Notes: generated by a model from the sequence alone, not told the origin. A DNA stretch of 64,000 bases from Candidatus Amulumruptor caecigallinarius (GCA_023665575.1 JAMPDQ010000005.1:1-64000), one strand, 5' to 3'; positions 1-9,227 are shown, counted from the first letter of the stretch. Made by a program: numbers and translations.

Positions 1-52
1 AACGACCCCGAGATTACAAATCACGTGCTCTGGCCAACTGAGCTAAAGAGGC
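1..52 (-). tRNA. tRNA-Thr (anticodon TGT), 3' part cut off by window start
   Basis: Read on the minus strand, the acceptor 5' half GCCTCTT is followed by TA, a D-arm (GCTC...GAGC) and an anticodon arm whose 7-base loop is TTTGTAA, giving anticodon TGT (Thr). The variable region begins before the sequence leaves the window; the T-arm and acceptor 3' half are missing. The 5' end lies four bases after the SRP RNA 3' end, so both are probably one transcript. The anticodon stem appears to carry one T-T mismatch. Confidence 0.88.
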
Positions 53-56
53 AAGT

Positions 57-151
57 GGACGAGCTGTCTGCATCGCACCGCTCAACCCGCGACCCTTGCT
101 TCGGTCAAGACCTGGGGGATTAACGGGGAGCTGGTCGTGCAGGACTCGCCC
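57..151 (-). ncRNA. ffs: Signal recognition particle RNA (4.5S/ffs type)
   Basis: The roughly 95-base minus-strand stretch folds into the long rod typical of small bacterial SRP RNA. The outer arms GGGCGAG and CTCGTCC pair fully (one G-U), then CTGCA/TGCAG, GCTC/GAGC and CCCG/CGGG continue the rod. The apical part has the domain IV signature CCAGGT...AAGCAAGGG, where Ffh binds the internal loop. A good Bacteroidetes promoter sits just upstream. The RNA works with Ffh and FtsY in co-translational targeting of membrane proteins. Ends are set by pairing and may be off by a few bases. Confidence 0.85.
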
Positions 152-155
152 GACA

Positions 156-186
156 CAAAATTACAACTTTTTTTGAAAAGTTCAAA
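156..186 (-). promoter_or_regulatory. Bacteroidetes-type promoter of the SRP RNA-tRNA unit
   Basis: On the minus strand a TTTG (-33 element, 186-183) is followed after 19 bases by TAATTTTG (-7 element, 163-156), an exact match to the TAnnTTTG consensus. The predicted transcript start, a few bases downstream, coincides with the 5' end of the SRP RNA rod. Confidence 0.75.
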
Positions 187-216
187 AAAAAAATGTTTCC
201 GGCAGAAAATTCCGTC

Positions 217-1077
217 CTATTTCCTGCATTCGGGCGAGTGGGAGTCAGAGGGTATGCACAGCAGCCGCAGGCTCTCAGCAATTTGTTGCGGACTCTCTCC
301 GGCCTGCCGCCATTGCTGCAATGTCTGCCAGCTGATTGGCGAGCCGAACTCCACCCGGTAATGGTTGCCGCGAGAGGCACATACCTCCGATGGCAGCAGA
401 ATCTGCTCAATATTAAATTTGATGCCCAGTTTCTTACGGAGCCGGGCAATTTTATAGAAGCGACGGCGATTCAGTCCGTGAAATGTCACCGGCACTATGT
501 CGCGCTTATATGCAATGGCCTTGAGAATAAATGATTTCTGCCATTCAAGGTCGGAAATTTCTCCATTATCTTTCAAACGCGACACAAGCCCGGCCGGGAA
601 TATGATAATGTGCCGATCGGATTCATAAGCCTCATTTATGAGAGCGGCTGCCTCATGTCGTTGCGAGCCATATTTGTTCACCGGGAGAAACACATTGCGC
701 AGCGGCTCCACATTCATCAGCATGTCATTCACAATAAAGCGAATGCCCTCATCGCCATATTTCCCTCCCAGGAGCTTTATCAGCCCGATGCCGTCGAGGC
801 CGCCGAGCGGATGATTGGATGCGAATATATAGCGGCTGTCGCCGGCAAGCTTGTCGAGCCCCCCGGCCTCAAGCTTCAGATTGAGGTGGTTATATACGCG
901 CCGGCTGAATTCTTTGCCCACAGCCGGATATGTCACTTCCAGAATCTCATTGAGTTCATCCTGATGTATGATTCTTTCCAGCAGTGATATCGCAAATCCC
1001 GGAATCAGAATGCGCTTCCACCCGCCTAACCGCGAACGCAAAATATCATGGAGGTTGATTTTCAATATCCTGTTCAT
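217..1077 (-). CDS. Lysophospholipid acyltransferase-family protein (hemolysin-like)
   Basis: The 286-residue protein carries the PlsC/LPLAT signature: FASNHPLGGLDG near residue 90 supplies the HX4D-type acyl-transfer motif, and the IIFPAG block near residue 155 is the usual second motif. This fold transfers acyl chains to glycerophosphate, lysophospholipid or ornithine-lipid-type acceptors at the inner membrane; the sequence does not settle which. Close Bacteroidetes relatives are often labelled hemolysin or ornithine-lipid acyltransferase. It lies 28 bases after obg on the same strand and is probably co-transcribed with it. Confidence 0.82.
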   Translation of the reverse strand: MNRILKINLHDILRSRLGGWKRILIPGFAISLLERIIHQDELNEILEVTYPAVGKEFSRRVYNHLNLKLEAGGLDKLAGDSRYIFASNHPLGGLDGIGLIKLLGGKYGDEGIRFIVNDMLMNVEPLRNVFLPVNKYGSQRHEAAALINEAYESDRHIIIFPAGLVSRLKDNGEISDLEWQKSFILKAIAYKRDIVPVTFHGLNRRRFYKIARLRKKLGIKFNIEQILLPSEVCASRGNHYRVEFGSPISWQTLQQWRQAGESPQQIAESLRLLCIPSDSHSPECRK

Positions 1078-1105
1078 TTTTTTTGAAACAAGCTCCTCGC
1101 CGGAA

Positions 1106-2275
1106 TCACTGATTCACAGAACTTTCCTCATCCCAGAATTCATCTTCCCAGTCCTCATCGGTAGTGGGGATGTAATCTTCATCGTCAGGCTCGTCTTGCT
1201 CGAATATGAAATTGTCTTCCTCTTCCACACGATGTTTTATATCCAGATTGCGGTGAGTGATGCTGAAATTCGATTTATTCTCTTCAGAATTAATTTCGCG
1301 CCAGAGAATATCCTTCAATTCAGTGATGCCCTCTCCGGTAACCGCAGAGATGAACACTGTGGGGATATCGTGGGGCAGAGAAGCGGCAATTTCCTCCCGG
1401 AGCTCTTCATCGAGCATATCGGATTTGGAAATGGCGAGCACTCTCCCCTTGTCGGAGAGCTCGGGATTGAATTCGCGCAGTTCGCGGAGAAGCACTTCAT
1501 AATCTTTCATAATGTCGTCGGAGTCGGCCGGAATCATGAACAGGAGCACGGCGTTTCGCTCGATGTGGCGCAAAAACCGCAGCCCCAATCCCTTCCCCTC
1601 GGAGGCACCTTCGATGATGCCGGGGATGTCGGCCATGACAAAAGAGTTGCCGCCGCGATAATCCACAATTCCGAGGCTCGGCTCCATGGTGGTGAAAGGA
1701 TAATCGGCCACTTTCGGCTTTGCGGCCGACACGGCAGAGAGGAGAGTGGATTTTCCGGCGTTGGGAAATCCGACGAGACCTACGTCACCGAGCAATTTCA
1801 GCTCAAGCACCACCGCTTTTTCAATTGCCGGTTGCCCGGGCTGTGCATATCTTGGAGTGCGGTTGGTGGATGTGGCGAAGTGTCGGTTGCCGAGTCCTCC
1901 CTTTCCGCCGCGAAGCAGATTTATTTCCTGTCCGTCCTCGGTGATTTCACAAAGAAAGTTTCCCGATTCGGCGTCAAAGACAGCTGTTCCCACCGGCACT
2001 TCAATGATTCTGTCTTCACCATCCTTGCCGTGGCTGCCGCCCGCGCCGCCGCTTTCGCCGTTGGTGGCAAACACATGTCGCTGATAGCGCAATGGCAAAA
2101 GTGTCCACATGTGGCTGTTGCCGCGCAGAATGATGTGGCCGCCGCGCCCGCCGTCGCCACCGTCGGGGCCGCCTTTCGGAATATATTTGGCTCTATGATA
2201 GTGCCGGCTTCCGGCACCACCCTTGCCACTCCGGCAAAGAATCTTTACATAGTCTATAAAATTGGAATCTGCCAT
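1106..2275 (-). CDS. obg: GTPase Obg/CgtA, ribosome assembly
   Basis: At 389 residues this has the full Obg layout: a glycine-rich N-terminal Obg fold ([17 protein letters not shown]), a GTPase domain from about residue 160 with Walker A GFPNAGKS, switch/G3 [16 protein letters not shown] and G4 SKSD, and a long acidic C-terminal tail in place of the OCT domain. Obg binds the 50S subunit and couples ribosome maturation to guanine nucleotide levels. The start fits the conserved N-terminus (SNFIDYVKI). It heads a probable two-gene unit with the downstream acyltransferase. Confidence 0.97.
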   Translation of the reverse strand: MADSNFIDYVKILCRSGKGGAGSRHYHRAKYIPKGGPDGGDGGRGGHIILRGNSHMWTLLPLRYQRHVFATNGESGGAGGSHGKDGEDRIIEVPVGTAVFDAESGNFLCEITEDGQEINLLRGGKGGLGNRHFATSTNRTPRYAQPGQPAIEKAVVLELKLLGDVGLVGFPNAGKSTLLSAVSAAKPKVADYPFTTMEPSLGIVDYRGGNSFVMADIPGIIEGASEGKGLGLRFLRHIERNAVLLFMIPADSDDIMKDYEVLLRELREFNPELSDKGRVLAISKSDMLDEELREEIAASLPHDIPTVFISAVTGEGITELKDILWREINSEENKSNFSITHRNLDIKHRVEEEDNFIFEQDEPDDEDYIPTTDEDWEDEFWDEESSVNQ

Positions 2276-2297
2276 AATGAAGTGAAAGAACTCTTGG

Positions 2298-2320
2298 GAG
2301 TCTGTTTATAAAAATTTTAT
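2298..2320. repeat. Tip copy of the dispersed GAGTCTGTTT(C)ATAAAA repeat
   Basis: GAGTCTGTTTATAAAAATTT upstream of obg matches the terminal motif of the longer repeats at 55985 and 60092, with one C missing. Only the tip is recognisable here. Confidence 0.5.
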
Positions 2321-2428
2321 GTTACGGGGTTTGATTGCGAAAATTGATTGTCCAAACTATATTTTTAACGTGTAGCGGTGTAACATTGTTGTGAACGCTG
2401 TCGGCAAGAATAGTGTCCAAAAGAAATG

Positions 2429-3349
2429 TCACATGCCGGTAGGGATTTTGTCAGGATTGTCGTAGAGGCTAAGTGAATCGCGGAGCTGATTTGTCACCAT
2501 CAGAATAAGCTCCTTTGGCTCAAGCACCTTGAGAGAATTGCCATAACTGAGCAATTCATGCACCAGCTCAAAATTCAATTTCAGCTTATAGGTAAAGATG
2601 GAGTAGTTGTCATGAATTGTTTCCTGTTGTGAGGCGTGAAAGGGGAGAGCCCGGAAATATTTAGCCTGAATGGGAGTAGTCATGATTCTGACAGTTTTTA
2701 CCTCACCCTTCGAGGCCGTTATGCCGATAAGGTCGCGAAAGAAAGGCTCGGCTGTGATGTCAGGCATTTTGAAATGCTCGTTGATTGTGGTCATCTCCTT
2801 CACACGGTCGAGCGCATACGTGCGGATGCCCCCGCTTTTGTCTTTCATTCCGATCATATACCAGCGCTGTTTGTATCTCTTCACAAAATAGGGGCTGAAG
2901 ATGATTCCCGCCTCCGGACGCGAACGTGAGAATCCGGCGTAGGTAAACTTGATTTTTGCGGATTCTCCGATGGCCCGCATCACAACGGGCAGATATTCGC
3001 GGGCCGAAGGCACATCTTCCACGGCAACGCGACCGGCCGGAATAGATGAGTCTTTTAATGCGCTGTTGGCTGCATATGATTCCAAAAGCCAGTTGGTGAC
3101 ATTGTTGTCGCGCTCGGGCATGTCGGAATCAATAAAATACTTGCCTTGCCGGTCGCAACGAATTTCAATATGGAAATTCTCCTCAATGCCGCGTCTGTAA
3201 TAATAGAAGGTTCGCTCCGGAATCGGATTGCCGTCACTGTGTGTGGAACGTGTCCAGAGATCATTGATTTCCTCGCGTGAGAGTTTGCCATATCGCGAAA
3301 GAGTGTCTACAATCCATACATATTTATTGATTAATTCTTTCATCGGCAA
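2429..3349 (-). CDS. WYL-domain transcriptional regulator
   Basis: The 306-residue protein begins with a winged-helix-like segment (LSRYGKLSREEINDLW, then an arginine-rich RTFYYYRRGIEE recognition region, residues 10-60). It continues with a WYL domain around residues 130-200 (IKFTYAGFSRSRPE, FSPYFVKRYKQRWYMIG, RTYALDRV) and a C-terminal extension. WYL proteins are usually ligand- or nucleic-acid-sensing regulators. It stands alone, so its targets cannot be read from context. Confidence 0.85.
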   Translation of the reverse strand: MPMKELINKYVWIVDTLSRYGKLSREEINDLWTRSTHSDGNPIPERTFYYYRRGIEENFHIEIRCDRQGKYFIDSDMPERDNNVTNWLLESYAANSALKDSSIPAGRVAVEDVPSAREYLPVVMRAIGESAKIKFTYAGFSRSRPEAGIIFSPYFVKRYKQRWYMIGMKDKSGGIRTYALDRVKEMTTINEHFKMPDITAEPFFRDLIGITASKGEVKTVRIMTTPIQAKYFRALPFHASQQETIHDNYSIFTYKLKLNFELVHELLSYGNSLKVLEPKELILMVTNQLRDSLSLYDNPDKIPTGM

Positions 3350-3547
3350 ATTTTAAAGAAAAAATACAGTTGTAAGATGGTGATATTCAGATTATAGAAT
3401 AAAAATAATAAAAAATTTCATTAAAATCAAAACTTTTTGCGCCCCGGTGATGTTATATTGATGTAAGGTTTGAAAAACTAAAATTCTAAAGGTTATACTG
3501 CTATAAGCGTTCTGAAAAAGTTGTTATTGTTGTTTTAATTAAGAAAT

Positions 3548-3575
3548 AAGGTCGACGGGAGTCGACCTTTTTCTT
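3548..3575. terminator. Strong hairpin terminator, probably bidirectional
   Basis: A perfect 9-bp stem (AAGGTCGAC / GTCGACCTT) with loop GGGA is followed on the plus strand by a T run and on the minus strand by a T/A-rich tract. It lies after the minus-strand rfbB stop. No plus-strand gene precedes it, so a short plus-strand RNA ending here is possible but unsupported. The rest of 3350-3630 holds only AT-rich sequence and three tandem ggggcga units (3590-3611). Confidence 0.72.
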
Positions 3576-3630
3576 GTTTATGCCGTTTAGGGGCGAGGGG
3601 CGAGGGGCGAGGCAGCTCATGCTCCCGCCT

Positions 3631-4761
3631 TTACCTGCCGGAATACATTTCCTCGTAATATTTCTGATAATTTCCTGATGTGATATTGTCGAGCCATTCC
3701 TGATTGTTGAGATACCATTTCACGGTTTTCTCAATTCCCTCCTCAAATTGCAGGCTCGGCTCCCAGCCGAGTTCGCGCTGCAGCTTGCGCGAGTCGATGG
3801 CATATCTCATGTCGTGTCCCTTTCTGTCGGTCACATAAGTAATCAGCTCATCACTATATCCCTTCGGATTTCCCAGCAGACGGTCTACAGTGCGGATCAG
3901 CACCTTGACAATGTCAATGTTTTTCCATTCGTTGAAGCCTCCGATGTTATAGGTTTCGGCCGGTTTTCCTTTATGAAAAATCATGTCGATGGCGCGTGCG
4001 TGGTCTTCCACAAAGAGCCAGTCGCGCACGTTCTCCCCCTTGCCATATACGGGCAGAGGCTTGCGCTTGCGGATATTGTTGATAAAAAGCGGTATCAGTT
4101 TCTCCGGGAATTGGTATGGACCGTAATTGTTAGAGCAGTTTGTCACAATAGTCGGCATGCCGTAAGTATCGTGAAAGGCTCTTACAAAATGGTCGCTGGC
4201 TGCCTTTGATGCGGAATAGGGCGAATGTGGATTATATTTGGTTGATTCCAAAAAGAACTCCGTGCCGTAAGCGAAATGATTCTCGGAAGAGGATGCCGTG
4301 GTGGAGAAGGGTGATTCCAACCCTTCGGGGTTGGTGAGTTCGAGAGCGCCATACACTTCATCGGTGGAAATGTGATAGAATAGTTTCCCCTCATATTTTT
4401 CCGGGCGCGCCTCCCAACATATTTTCGCGGCTTGAAGCAGAGAGAGAGTTCCCATCACATTGGTTTTTGCAAATGTGAAAGGGTCAAGAATAGACCTGTC
4501 TACATGGCTTTCTGCGGCAAGGTGTATGATTCCGTCAATATTGTAGTGCCGGATGAGTTCCATCATTTTGTCGAAGTCGCAAATGTCGGCACACACGAAC
4601 GTGTAGTTCTCTTTGTTTTCTATATCCTTAAGATTAGCGAGATTGCCGGCATAAGTGAGTTTGTCAACATTGACAATATGATAGTCGGGATATTTGTTAA
4701 CAAAAAGTCTTACAACATGCGAGCCGATAAAGCCGGCTCCTCCGGTGATTAGAATATTCAT
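3631..4761 (-). CDS. rfbB: dTDP-glucose 4,6-dehydratase
   Basis: This 376-residue extended short-chain dehydrogenase opens with the NAD-binding GGAGFIGSHVVR, has the TDEVYG active-site segment and the catalytic YSASK (Tyr/Lys) motif. It converts dTDP-glucose to dTDP-4-keto-6-deoxyglucose, the entry to dTDP-rhamnose and other deoxysugars for surface glycans. The rest of the rml pathway is absent; its neighbour gmd makes the GDP-linked counterpart, so the pair looks like a 4,6-dehydratase node. Confidence 0.96.
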   Translation of the reverse strand: MNILITGGAGFIGSHVVRLFVNKYPDYHIVNVDKLTYAGNLANLKDIENKENYTFVCADICDFDKMMELIRHYNIDGIIHLAAESHVDRSILDPFTFAKTNVMGTLSLLQAAKICWEARPEKYEGKLFYHISTDEVYGALELTNPEGLESPFSTTASSSENHFAYGTEFFLESTKYNPHSPYSASKAASDHFVRAFHDTYGMPTIVTNCSNNYGPYQFPEKLIPLFINNIRKRKPLPVYGKGENVRDWLFVEDHARAIDMIFHKGKPAETYNIGGFNEWKNIDIVKVLIRTVDRLLGNPKGYSDELITYVTDRKGHDMRYAIDSRKLQRELGWEPSLQFEEGIEKTVKWYLNNQEWLDNITSGNYQKYYEEMYSGR

Positions 4762-4859
4762 GTGTCAAGTGGCTAAGAAAAAACCGATATATATTTAGAA
4801 GCGGATAAAAAATCTTGTGGAGCAAGGTCTTAGGCTCTATTTTTTGGGGGAATGGATCT

Positions 4860-5951
4860 TTATTTAACGATTCCTTTTTCAAGATATTCCGCTAGGTTGG
4901 TGCGCACATTCTCGCTGGCGCGTTCCACAGCCACTTTGGCCATGTCGGCATCGGCCATCAGGTTTACAAGCTGCTTGAAAGAAGTCTTTTCAGAGGGGTT
5001 CCATCCGAGCTCTCTTCGTGCTTTTGCAGGATTCCCAAGCAGGTTCACCACATCCGTGGGGCGATAGAAGTCGGGTGATACTTCCACCACCACCTCGCCG
5101 GTGCTCTCGTTGATGCCCCTTTCGTTGATGCCTTCACCCTCCCAGCGGAGTTTTATTCCAACTCTTTCGAATGCGAGTTCGCAGAATTCGCGCACAGTGT
5201 GCTGTTCGCCGGTGGCAATTACATAATCATCGGGTTTGTCTTGCTGGAGAATCAGCCACATGCATTCCACATAATCCTTGGCATAGCCCCAGTCGCGGAG
5301 TGAAGAGAGGTTGCCCAGATAGAGTTTGTCTTGCTTCTTCTGCGCGATTCGTGCGGCTGCCAATGTGATTTTTCTTGTTACAAATGTTTCGCCGCGACGC
5401 TCCGATTCATGGTTGAAGAGAATGCCGGAGCAGGCAAACATGTTGTAGGCTTCGCGATATTCCTTTACAATCCAGAATCCGTAGAGCTTGGCCACGGCAT
5501 ATGGGCTGTAGGGGTGGAAAGGGGTGTTTTCATCTTGTGGCACAGCCTCTACCTTGCCGTAAAGCTCAGATGTTGAAGCCTGATAGAAGCGGCATGTTTC
5601 GGCGAGGTCGCAGAGGCGGATTGCCTCCAGGATGCGAAGCACACCGGTGGCGTCGATGTCGGCGGTATATTCCGGCGAATCAAACGACACCTGCACATGG
5701 CTTTGGGCCGCCAGATTGTATATTTCATCGGGACGCACTTTGCTGATCACGCCTACGACAGACATAGAGTCGCCGAGATCGGCAAAATGCAGGTGAAAAT
5801 TCTTGTGCCCCTCAAGATGGGCGATTCTTTCGCGAAAATCAACAGATGACCGGCGGATTATGCCATGCACATCATATCCTTTGTCGAGAAGAAATTCGGC
5901 AAGATAGCTGCCATCCTGACCGGTAACTCCGGTTATTAATGCTTTTTTCAT
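4860..5951 (-). CDS. gmd: GDP-mannose 4,6-dehydratase
   Basis: About 363 residues from the chosen start [20 protein letters not shown], which is the family's conserved beginning and follows a promoter 24 bases upstream; a longer in-frame start at 6032 would read through that promoter. It shows IIRRSS, the STSELYGK segment and catalytic YAVAK. It forms GDP-4-keto-6-deoxymannose, precursor of GDP-fucose and GDP-rhamnose. GDP-fucose synthase (fcl) is not in the window. Confidence 0.95.
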   Translation of the reverse strand: MKKALITGVTGQDGSYLAEFLLDKGYDVHGIIRRSSVDFRERIAHLEGHKNFHLHFADLGDSMSVVGVISKVRPDEIYNLAAQSHVQVSFDSPEYTADIDATGVLRILEAIRLCDLAETCRFYQASTSELYGKVEAVPQDENTPFHPYSPYAVAKLYGFWIVKEYREAYNMFACSGILFNHESERRGETFVTRKITLAAARIAQKKQDKLYLGNLSSLRDWGYAKDYVECMWLILQQDKPDDYVIATGEQHTVREFCELAFERVGIKLRWEGEGINERGINESTGEVVVEVSPDFYRPTDVVNLLGNPAKARRELGWNPSEKTSFKQLVNLMADADMAKVAVERASENVRTNLAEYLEKGIVK

Positions 5952-5974
5952 ATTTGCTGCAATGTTTTCGACTG

Positions 5975-6004
5975 CAAAATTACAAAAAAAGTCAGGATTG
6001 CCAA
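5975..6004 (-). promoter_or_regulatory. Promoter of gmd
   Basis: The minus strand has TAATTTTG (5982-5975), a perfect -7 box, with TTGG about 18 bases upstream as a weak -33 element. The expected transcript start near 5970 fits translation from 5951 and argues against the longer gmd frame. Confidence 0.65.
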
Positions 6005-6054
6005 TTATAATCTTGACAATCCCGACATGCAATCAGGTTATTCATGTTTTGGTA

Positions 6055-6843
6055 TTAGCTGCTTATTAGATTAGTCAGCTCAATGAATTGCTCCACCGAG
6101 AGCCTTTCGGGGCGTTCGCCCATCATGGGAGATTCGGCGGCCTTGCTGCCCGGCCCCATAAGAGATGACAGCGAATTGCGGAGCGTTTTGCGGCGTTGGC
6201 CGAATGCCGTCTTTACAACTTTTTTGAATAGTTGCGGGTTGCATCCCAGAGATGTGCGGCTGTTGCGGGTGAGACGCAGCACACCGCTTCTCACCTTGGG
6301 CTGCGGATTAAACACATAAGGCTCCACATTGAAAAGATATTCACAGTCATACCATGCCTGGAGCAGCACTGATAAAATCCCATATACTTTTGAACCCGGT
6401 TTTGAGCAGATTCTTTCGGCCACCTCTTTCTGCAGCATACCCGCCACAACGGGTATGCGATCCATATTGTCGAGGACTTTGAAGAAAATCTGCGAAGAAA
6501 TGTTGTAGGGATAATTCCCTATCAGTGCGAATTCTCCCGGATAAATTGTAGATAGGTCGAGGCGTAGAAAATCGGCGGCCACCACCTTCAAATCGGGATA
6601 TAGATGTGAAAGAAAATCCACACTTTCCATGTCGAGCTCCACGGCGGTAACATCGCGTTTTGTGTCAATCAGATATTTCGACAGCACGCCCATGCCCGGC
6701 CCCACCTCCACTATGGGCAATTTAAGCCATTCGGGGTGTGAGACAAATGGTGCGCCTTCCGATATGGTGGCGGCAATTTCCGAAGCGATATGCTCATCTT
6801 TCAGAAAATGCTGTCCTAAATTCTTCTTTGGCCTTACATTCAT
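6055..6843 (-). CDS. rsmA: 16S rRNA adenine(1518/1519) dimethyltransferase
   Basis: The 262-residue protein begins with PKKNLGQHFL, the RsmA/KsgA hallmark, followed by the SAM-binding VEVGPGMGVLSKYL and the catalytic GNYPYNISS (NPPY-type) motif. It dimethylates two adenines near the 3' end of 16S rRNA late in 30S assembly. Its ATG overlaps the stop of a tiny lipoprotein gene by ATGA, so the two are translationally coupled. Confidence 0.97.
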   Translation of the reverse strand: MNVRPKKNLGQHFLKDEHIASEIAATISEGAPFVSHPEWLKLPIVEVGPGMGVLSKYLIDTKRDVTAVELDMESVDFLSHLYPDLKVVAADFLRLDLSTIYPGEFALIGNYPYNISSQIFFKVLDNMDRIPVVAGMLQKEVAERICSKPGSKVYGILSVLLQAWYDCEYLFNVEPYVFNPQPKVRSGVLRLTRNSRTSLGCNPQLFKKVVKTAFGQRRKTLRNSLSSLMGPGSKAAESPMMGERPERLSVEQFIELTNLISS

Positions 6844-7019
6844 AACTGTGCCTGTGACTGTGCGGTCGTATCCGGCTTTTCAATCACCACCTCCACAGTG
6901 TCGCCGGTCGGCTCCATATTTTCCATTGTGCGTCCCTTGCAGGAAGCGAGAGGCATTGATAACAACGCAATTGTCGCGACAGATGCAGCGGCGATTGCTT
7001 TATGATGATTTCTTACCAT
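6840..7019 (-). CDS. Tiny lipoprotein, 59 residues, coupled to rsmA
   Basis: Reading the minus strand from the ATG at 7019 gives 59 residues: a charged start (MVRNHHK), a hydrophobic stretch rich in Ala/Ile/Leu, a lipobox ending MPLASC (Cys about residue 27), then a short acidic tail containing EPTGDTVEVVIEKPDTT. The stop overlaps the rsmA start as ATGA. This looks like a small outer-envelope lipoprotein of the kind common in Bacteroidales. No function can be assigned; the coupling may mainly serve rsmA expression. Confidence 0.72.
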   Translation of the reverse strand: MVRNHHKAIAAASVATIALLSMPLASCKGRTMENMEPTGDTVEVVIEKPDTTAQSQAQL

Positions 7020-7111
7020 GTTATTAGAGCCTTAATTTGTGACACACGATTATTATTTTATCGGCATACATCAAATCAATCTGCACATATAACTATGTGC
7101 GAAAACGTTTG

Positions 7112-7663
7112 TTAGTTCACCTTTATAAGCTCCACTTCAAAAATCAAGTCCGAGTTTGGCGGAATGCCGGGTGTGCCGCTCTCGCCGTATGCGAGGTTAG
7201 AGGGGATATAAAACACTGTTTTGCCGCCCTCTTTCATGAGTTGCAGACCTTCTGTCCATCCGGGAATCACCCGGTTGAGCGGGAATGTGGCGGGTTCACC
7301 GCGGGTCACGCTTGAGTCGAACACGGTTCCGTCGAGAAGCTGACCGGTGTAGTGCACAGTCACATTATCGGTGGCTGAGGGAGATTTGCCGGTTCCCTCT
7401 TTGAGCACCATATAGCGAAGCCCCGACTCTGTCACTGCATAAGTGGAGTCGGAAGCCACCGCTGACTTTTTGTCAGGATTGGCAAATACGTTGGCAAGAG
7501 ATTCCGTGGCATCGGAGGCGGTAGAGCCGACGGTATCTTCAACAGCTTCCTCAATTGCAGTGTCGGTGTCAGTGTCTGACACGCCCGGTTTGGAGGAGCA
7601 TCCGGCAAATGTCAGCGCTCCCACAGCCGCAACAGCGGCAATGGATATATATTTTCTGATCAT
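7112..7663 (-). CDS. FKBP-type peptidyl-prolyl isomerase lipoprotein
   Basis: The 183-residue protein has a signal peptide ending in lipobox TFAGC, a Thr/Asp-rich linker, and an FKBP domain from about residue 85 ([60 protein letters not shown]). It should catalyse proline isomerisation at the periplasmic face of an envelope membrane. It overlaps the upstream FKBP gene by ATGA, and the two FKBP domains are very similar, consistent with tandem duplication. Confidence 0.93.
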   Translation of the reverse strand: MIRKYISIAAVAAVGALTFAGCSSKPGVSDTDTDTAIEEAVEDTVGSTASDATESLANVFANPDKKSAVASDSTYAVTESGLRYMVLKEGTGKSPSATDNVTVHYTGQLLDGTVFDSSVTRGEPATFPLNRVIPGWTEGLQLMKEGGKTVFYIPSNLAYGESGTPGIPPNSDLIFEVELIKVN

Positions 7664-8250
7664 TTCTTTACAACTTTAATCAATTCAACTTCAAAAATAA
7701 GTGTTGAGTGCGGAGGAATCGCACCCGGGATTCCTTGCGGGCCGTATGCGAGATCGGAGGGGATGAAGAATGTGTATTTTGCGCCCTCTTTCATCAGCTG
7801 CACGCCCTCAGTCCATCCGGGAATCACGCGATTAAGCGGGAATGTGGCAGGCTCGCCACGGTTCACACTTGAATCGAACACAGTGCCGTCGAGGAGTCGG
7901 CCGGTATAGTGCACGGTAACTTCATCTTCCGCACCGGGCTGTGCGCCGGTTCCTTCCTTTTCAACAACATATTGTAATCCGGAGGAAGTTTCCTTCACAT
8001 TCTCATTCTTTTTGTTTTCTTCCAGGAATTTGCTTCCGGCCTCTTTTGCAGCGGCTTCGGCTTTGGCTTGGAGGTCGTTGAGATAGTCCTGAATAAGTTT
8101 CTGAGCTTCTTCCGGACTCATTTTCGGCTCGCTGCCATCGAATGTGGATTTAACACCATCTTTAAAATCTTCAATGTTGAGCTCTTTCATGCCCATGCCC
8201 TGAAGCTGACGCCCCATCGCCAAGCCCCAGGCATAACTAAGTTTTTCCAT
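7660..8250 (-). CDS. FKBP-type peptidyl-prolyl isomerase with N-terminal FKBP_N domain
   Basis: The 196-residue protein starts with a helical FkpA/Mip-like dimerisation domain ([14 protein letters not shown] to about residue 80), then an FKBP domain ([54 protein letters not shown]). No signal peptide is visible, so it may be cytoplasmic, in contrast to its lipoprotein neighbour. Stop and next start overlap (ATGA). Confidence 0.92.
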   Translation of the reverse strand: MEKLSYAWGLAMGRQLQGMGMKELNIEDFKDGVKSTFDGSEPKMSPEEAQKLIQDYLNDLQAKAEAAAKEAGSKFLEENKKNENVKETSSGLQYVVEKEGTGAQPGAEDEVTVHYTGRLLDGTVFDSSVNRGEPATFPLNRVIPGWTEGVQLMKEGAKYTFFIPSDLAYGPQGIPGAIPPHSTLIFEVELIKVVKK

Positions 8251-8386
8251 ATTAGTAATTTCTTTATGAAGTAATTCAGTCTTTTTATGTGGCAGACTCT
8301 AAATTTCCGAATTGCTTGTGGCTTTAGAAACGAGTCTTATTATTAAACGTTTGTACGGAGGAAAGGGTTCGTCTGCATGAAGCGTT

Positions 8387-9220
8387 TCATTTCCCGGTTG
8401 CCGTGATGTGGAAGCATGGTGATTTTATTTCATATTTCACTTTGCATTTTCCACGTTTGTGCAGGTTGTGAATCACTTCTGCAAGGATATTTTTCAGATC
8501 CTCGTCATTGGCCTTCCGGCGTTCGTCAAGACAATGGAAGCGTGCATATGTGATGTCGAACGTCGTGGCAAACTGATGAGTGGAGGAGTCGGTGGCGTTT
8601 CTGTTGATGCGCCTCAGCTTTTTCACCTGGAGGGGCGATCGGAGCACACTTGTCACACGAATGCGGTGCGGCCCCACTCCGCGCTCTCGCAGCATGTCGT
8701 TGAAGTTGCGCCCTATGGTGTTTAGAAGTTCCGCCGCCTCGGGCACAAGATATGGCATCGAGTGTGTAAGCGAATCAAGCTCATAATATTCACAGCTTTT
8801 TATTTTCACCAGCGGACGTCTCGTGAAATATGCATCGCGAATTCCTTTCAGGGGAGATATGCCTATTTTCTCTGCCGACTCATACTGATATTTGTTGGAA
8901 TCATTGAATACATCGGCAAGTCTTCCCAGATTCATCACTCTGGGGCGGTTGGGACGGCTGATATAGCCGGGCTCCGTGATTGTTCGGGGGGCTTCCTCCT
9001 CGGAAATTTCTTCAGCCATAGGCGTTTGCGACTCAATGGAGGGTGAAGATGAGGAATCTTCGTTGCTTTGCATCCAAGCCGGCTCAGAGGGTTTTTCTAA
9101 TTTATAGTTGGAGTGCTCGCCGATTGTGTCGAATCTGTCGTCGCTTCCGCCACGTGAGCATCCTGCCCAACCCAATGAAAATGTTGATATAGCTATTATT
9201 ATAAGAGTTGTCGTGTTCAT
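8387..9220 (-). CDS. DUF5715 / M15-like peptidase lipoprotein
   Basis: From the ATG at 9220 the protein is 277 residues, with a signal peptide and a lipobox at LGWAGC. After a low-complexity Ser/Glu linker comes a domain with VTSVLRSP, then SSTHQFATTFDI and a final CFHIT. This S-x-H-x6-D plus late H pattern matches the zinc site of D-Ala-D-Ala carboxypeptidases (VanY/M15), the fold DUF5715 resembles. A peptidoglycan-trimming role is inferred. A frame extension to 9271 exists but would read through the promoter at 9228-9235. Confidence 0.75.
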   Translation of the reverse strand: MNTTTLIIIAISTFSLGWAGCSRGGSDDRFDTIGEHSNYKLEKPSEPAWMQSNEDSSSSPSIESQTPMAEEISEEEAPRTITEPGYISRPNRPRVMNLGRLADVFNDSNKYQYESAEKIGISPLKGIRDAYFTRRPLVKIKSCEYYELDSLTHSMPYLVPEAAELLNTIGRNFNDMLRERGVGPHRIRVTSVLRSPLQVKKLRRINRNATDSSTHQFATTFDITYARFHCLDERRKANDEDLKNILAEVIHNLHKRGKCKVKYEIKSPCFHITATGK

Positions 9221-9227
9221 GCCACTA

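Noticed and set aside
968..2311. A 447-codon plus-strand open frame antisense to obg
   Set aside because: It mirrors the Gly/Ala-rich Obg codons on the opposite strand, has no recognisable domain, and obg is unmistakable.
3430..3575. A plus-strand small RNA ending at the GTCGAC hairpin
   Set aside because: A TATATTG-like box exists near 3452 but its spacing to a -33 element is poor; the hairpin is explained as the rfbB terminator.
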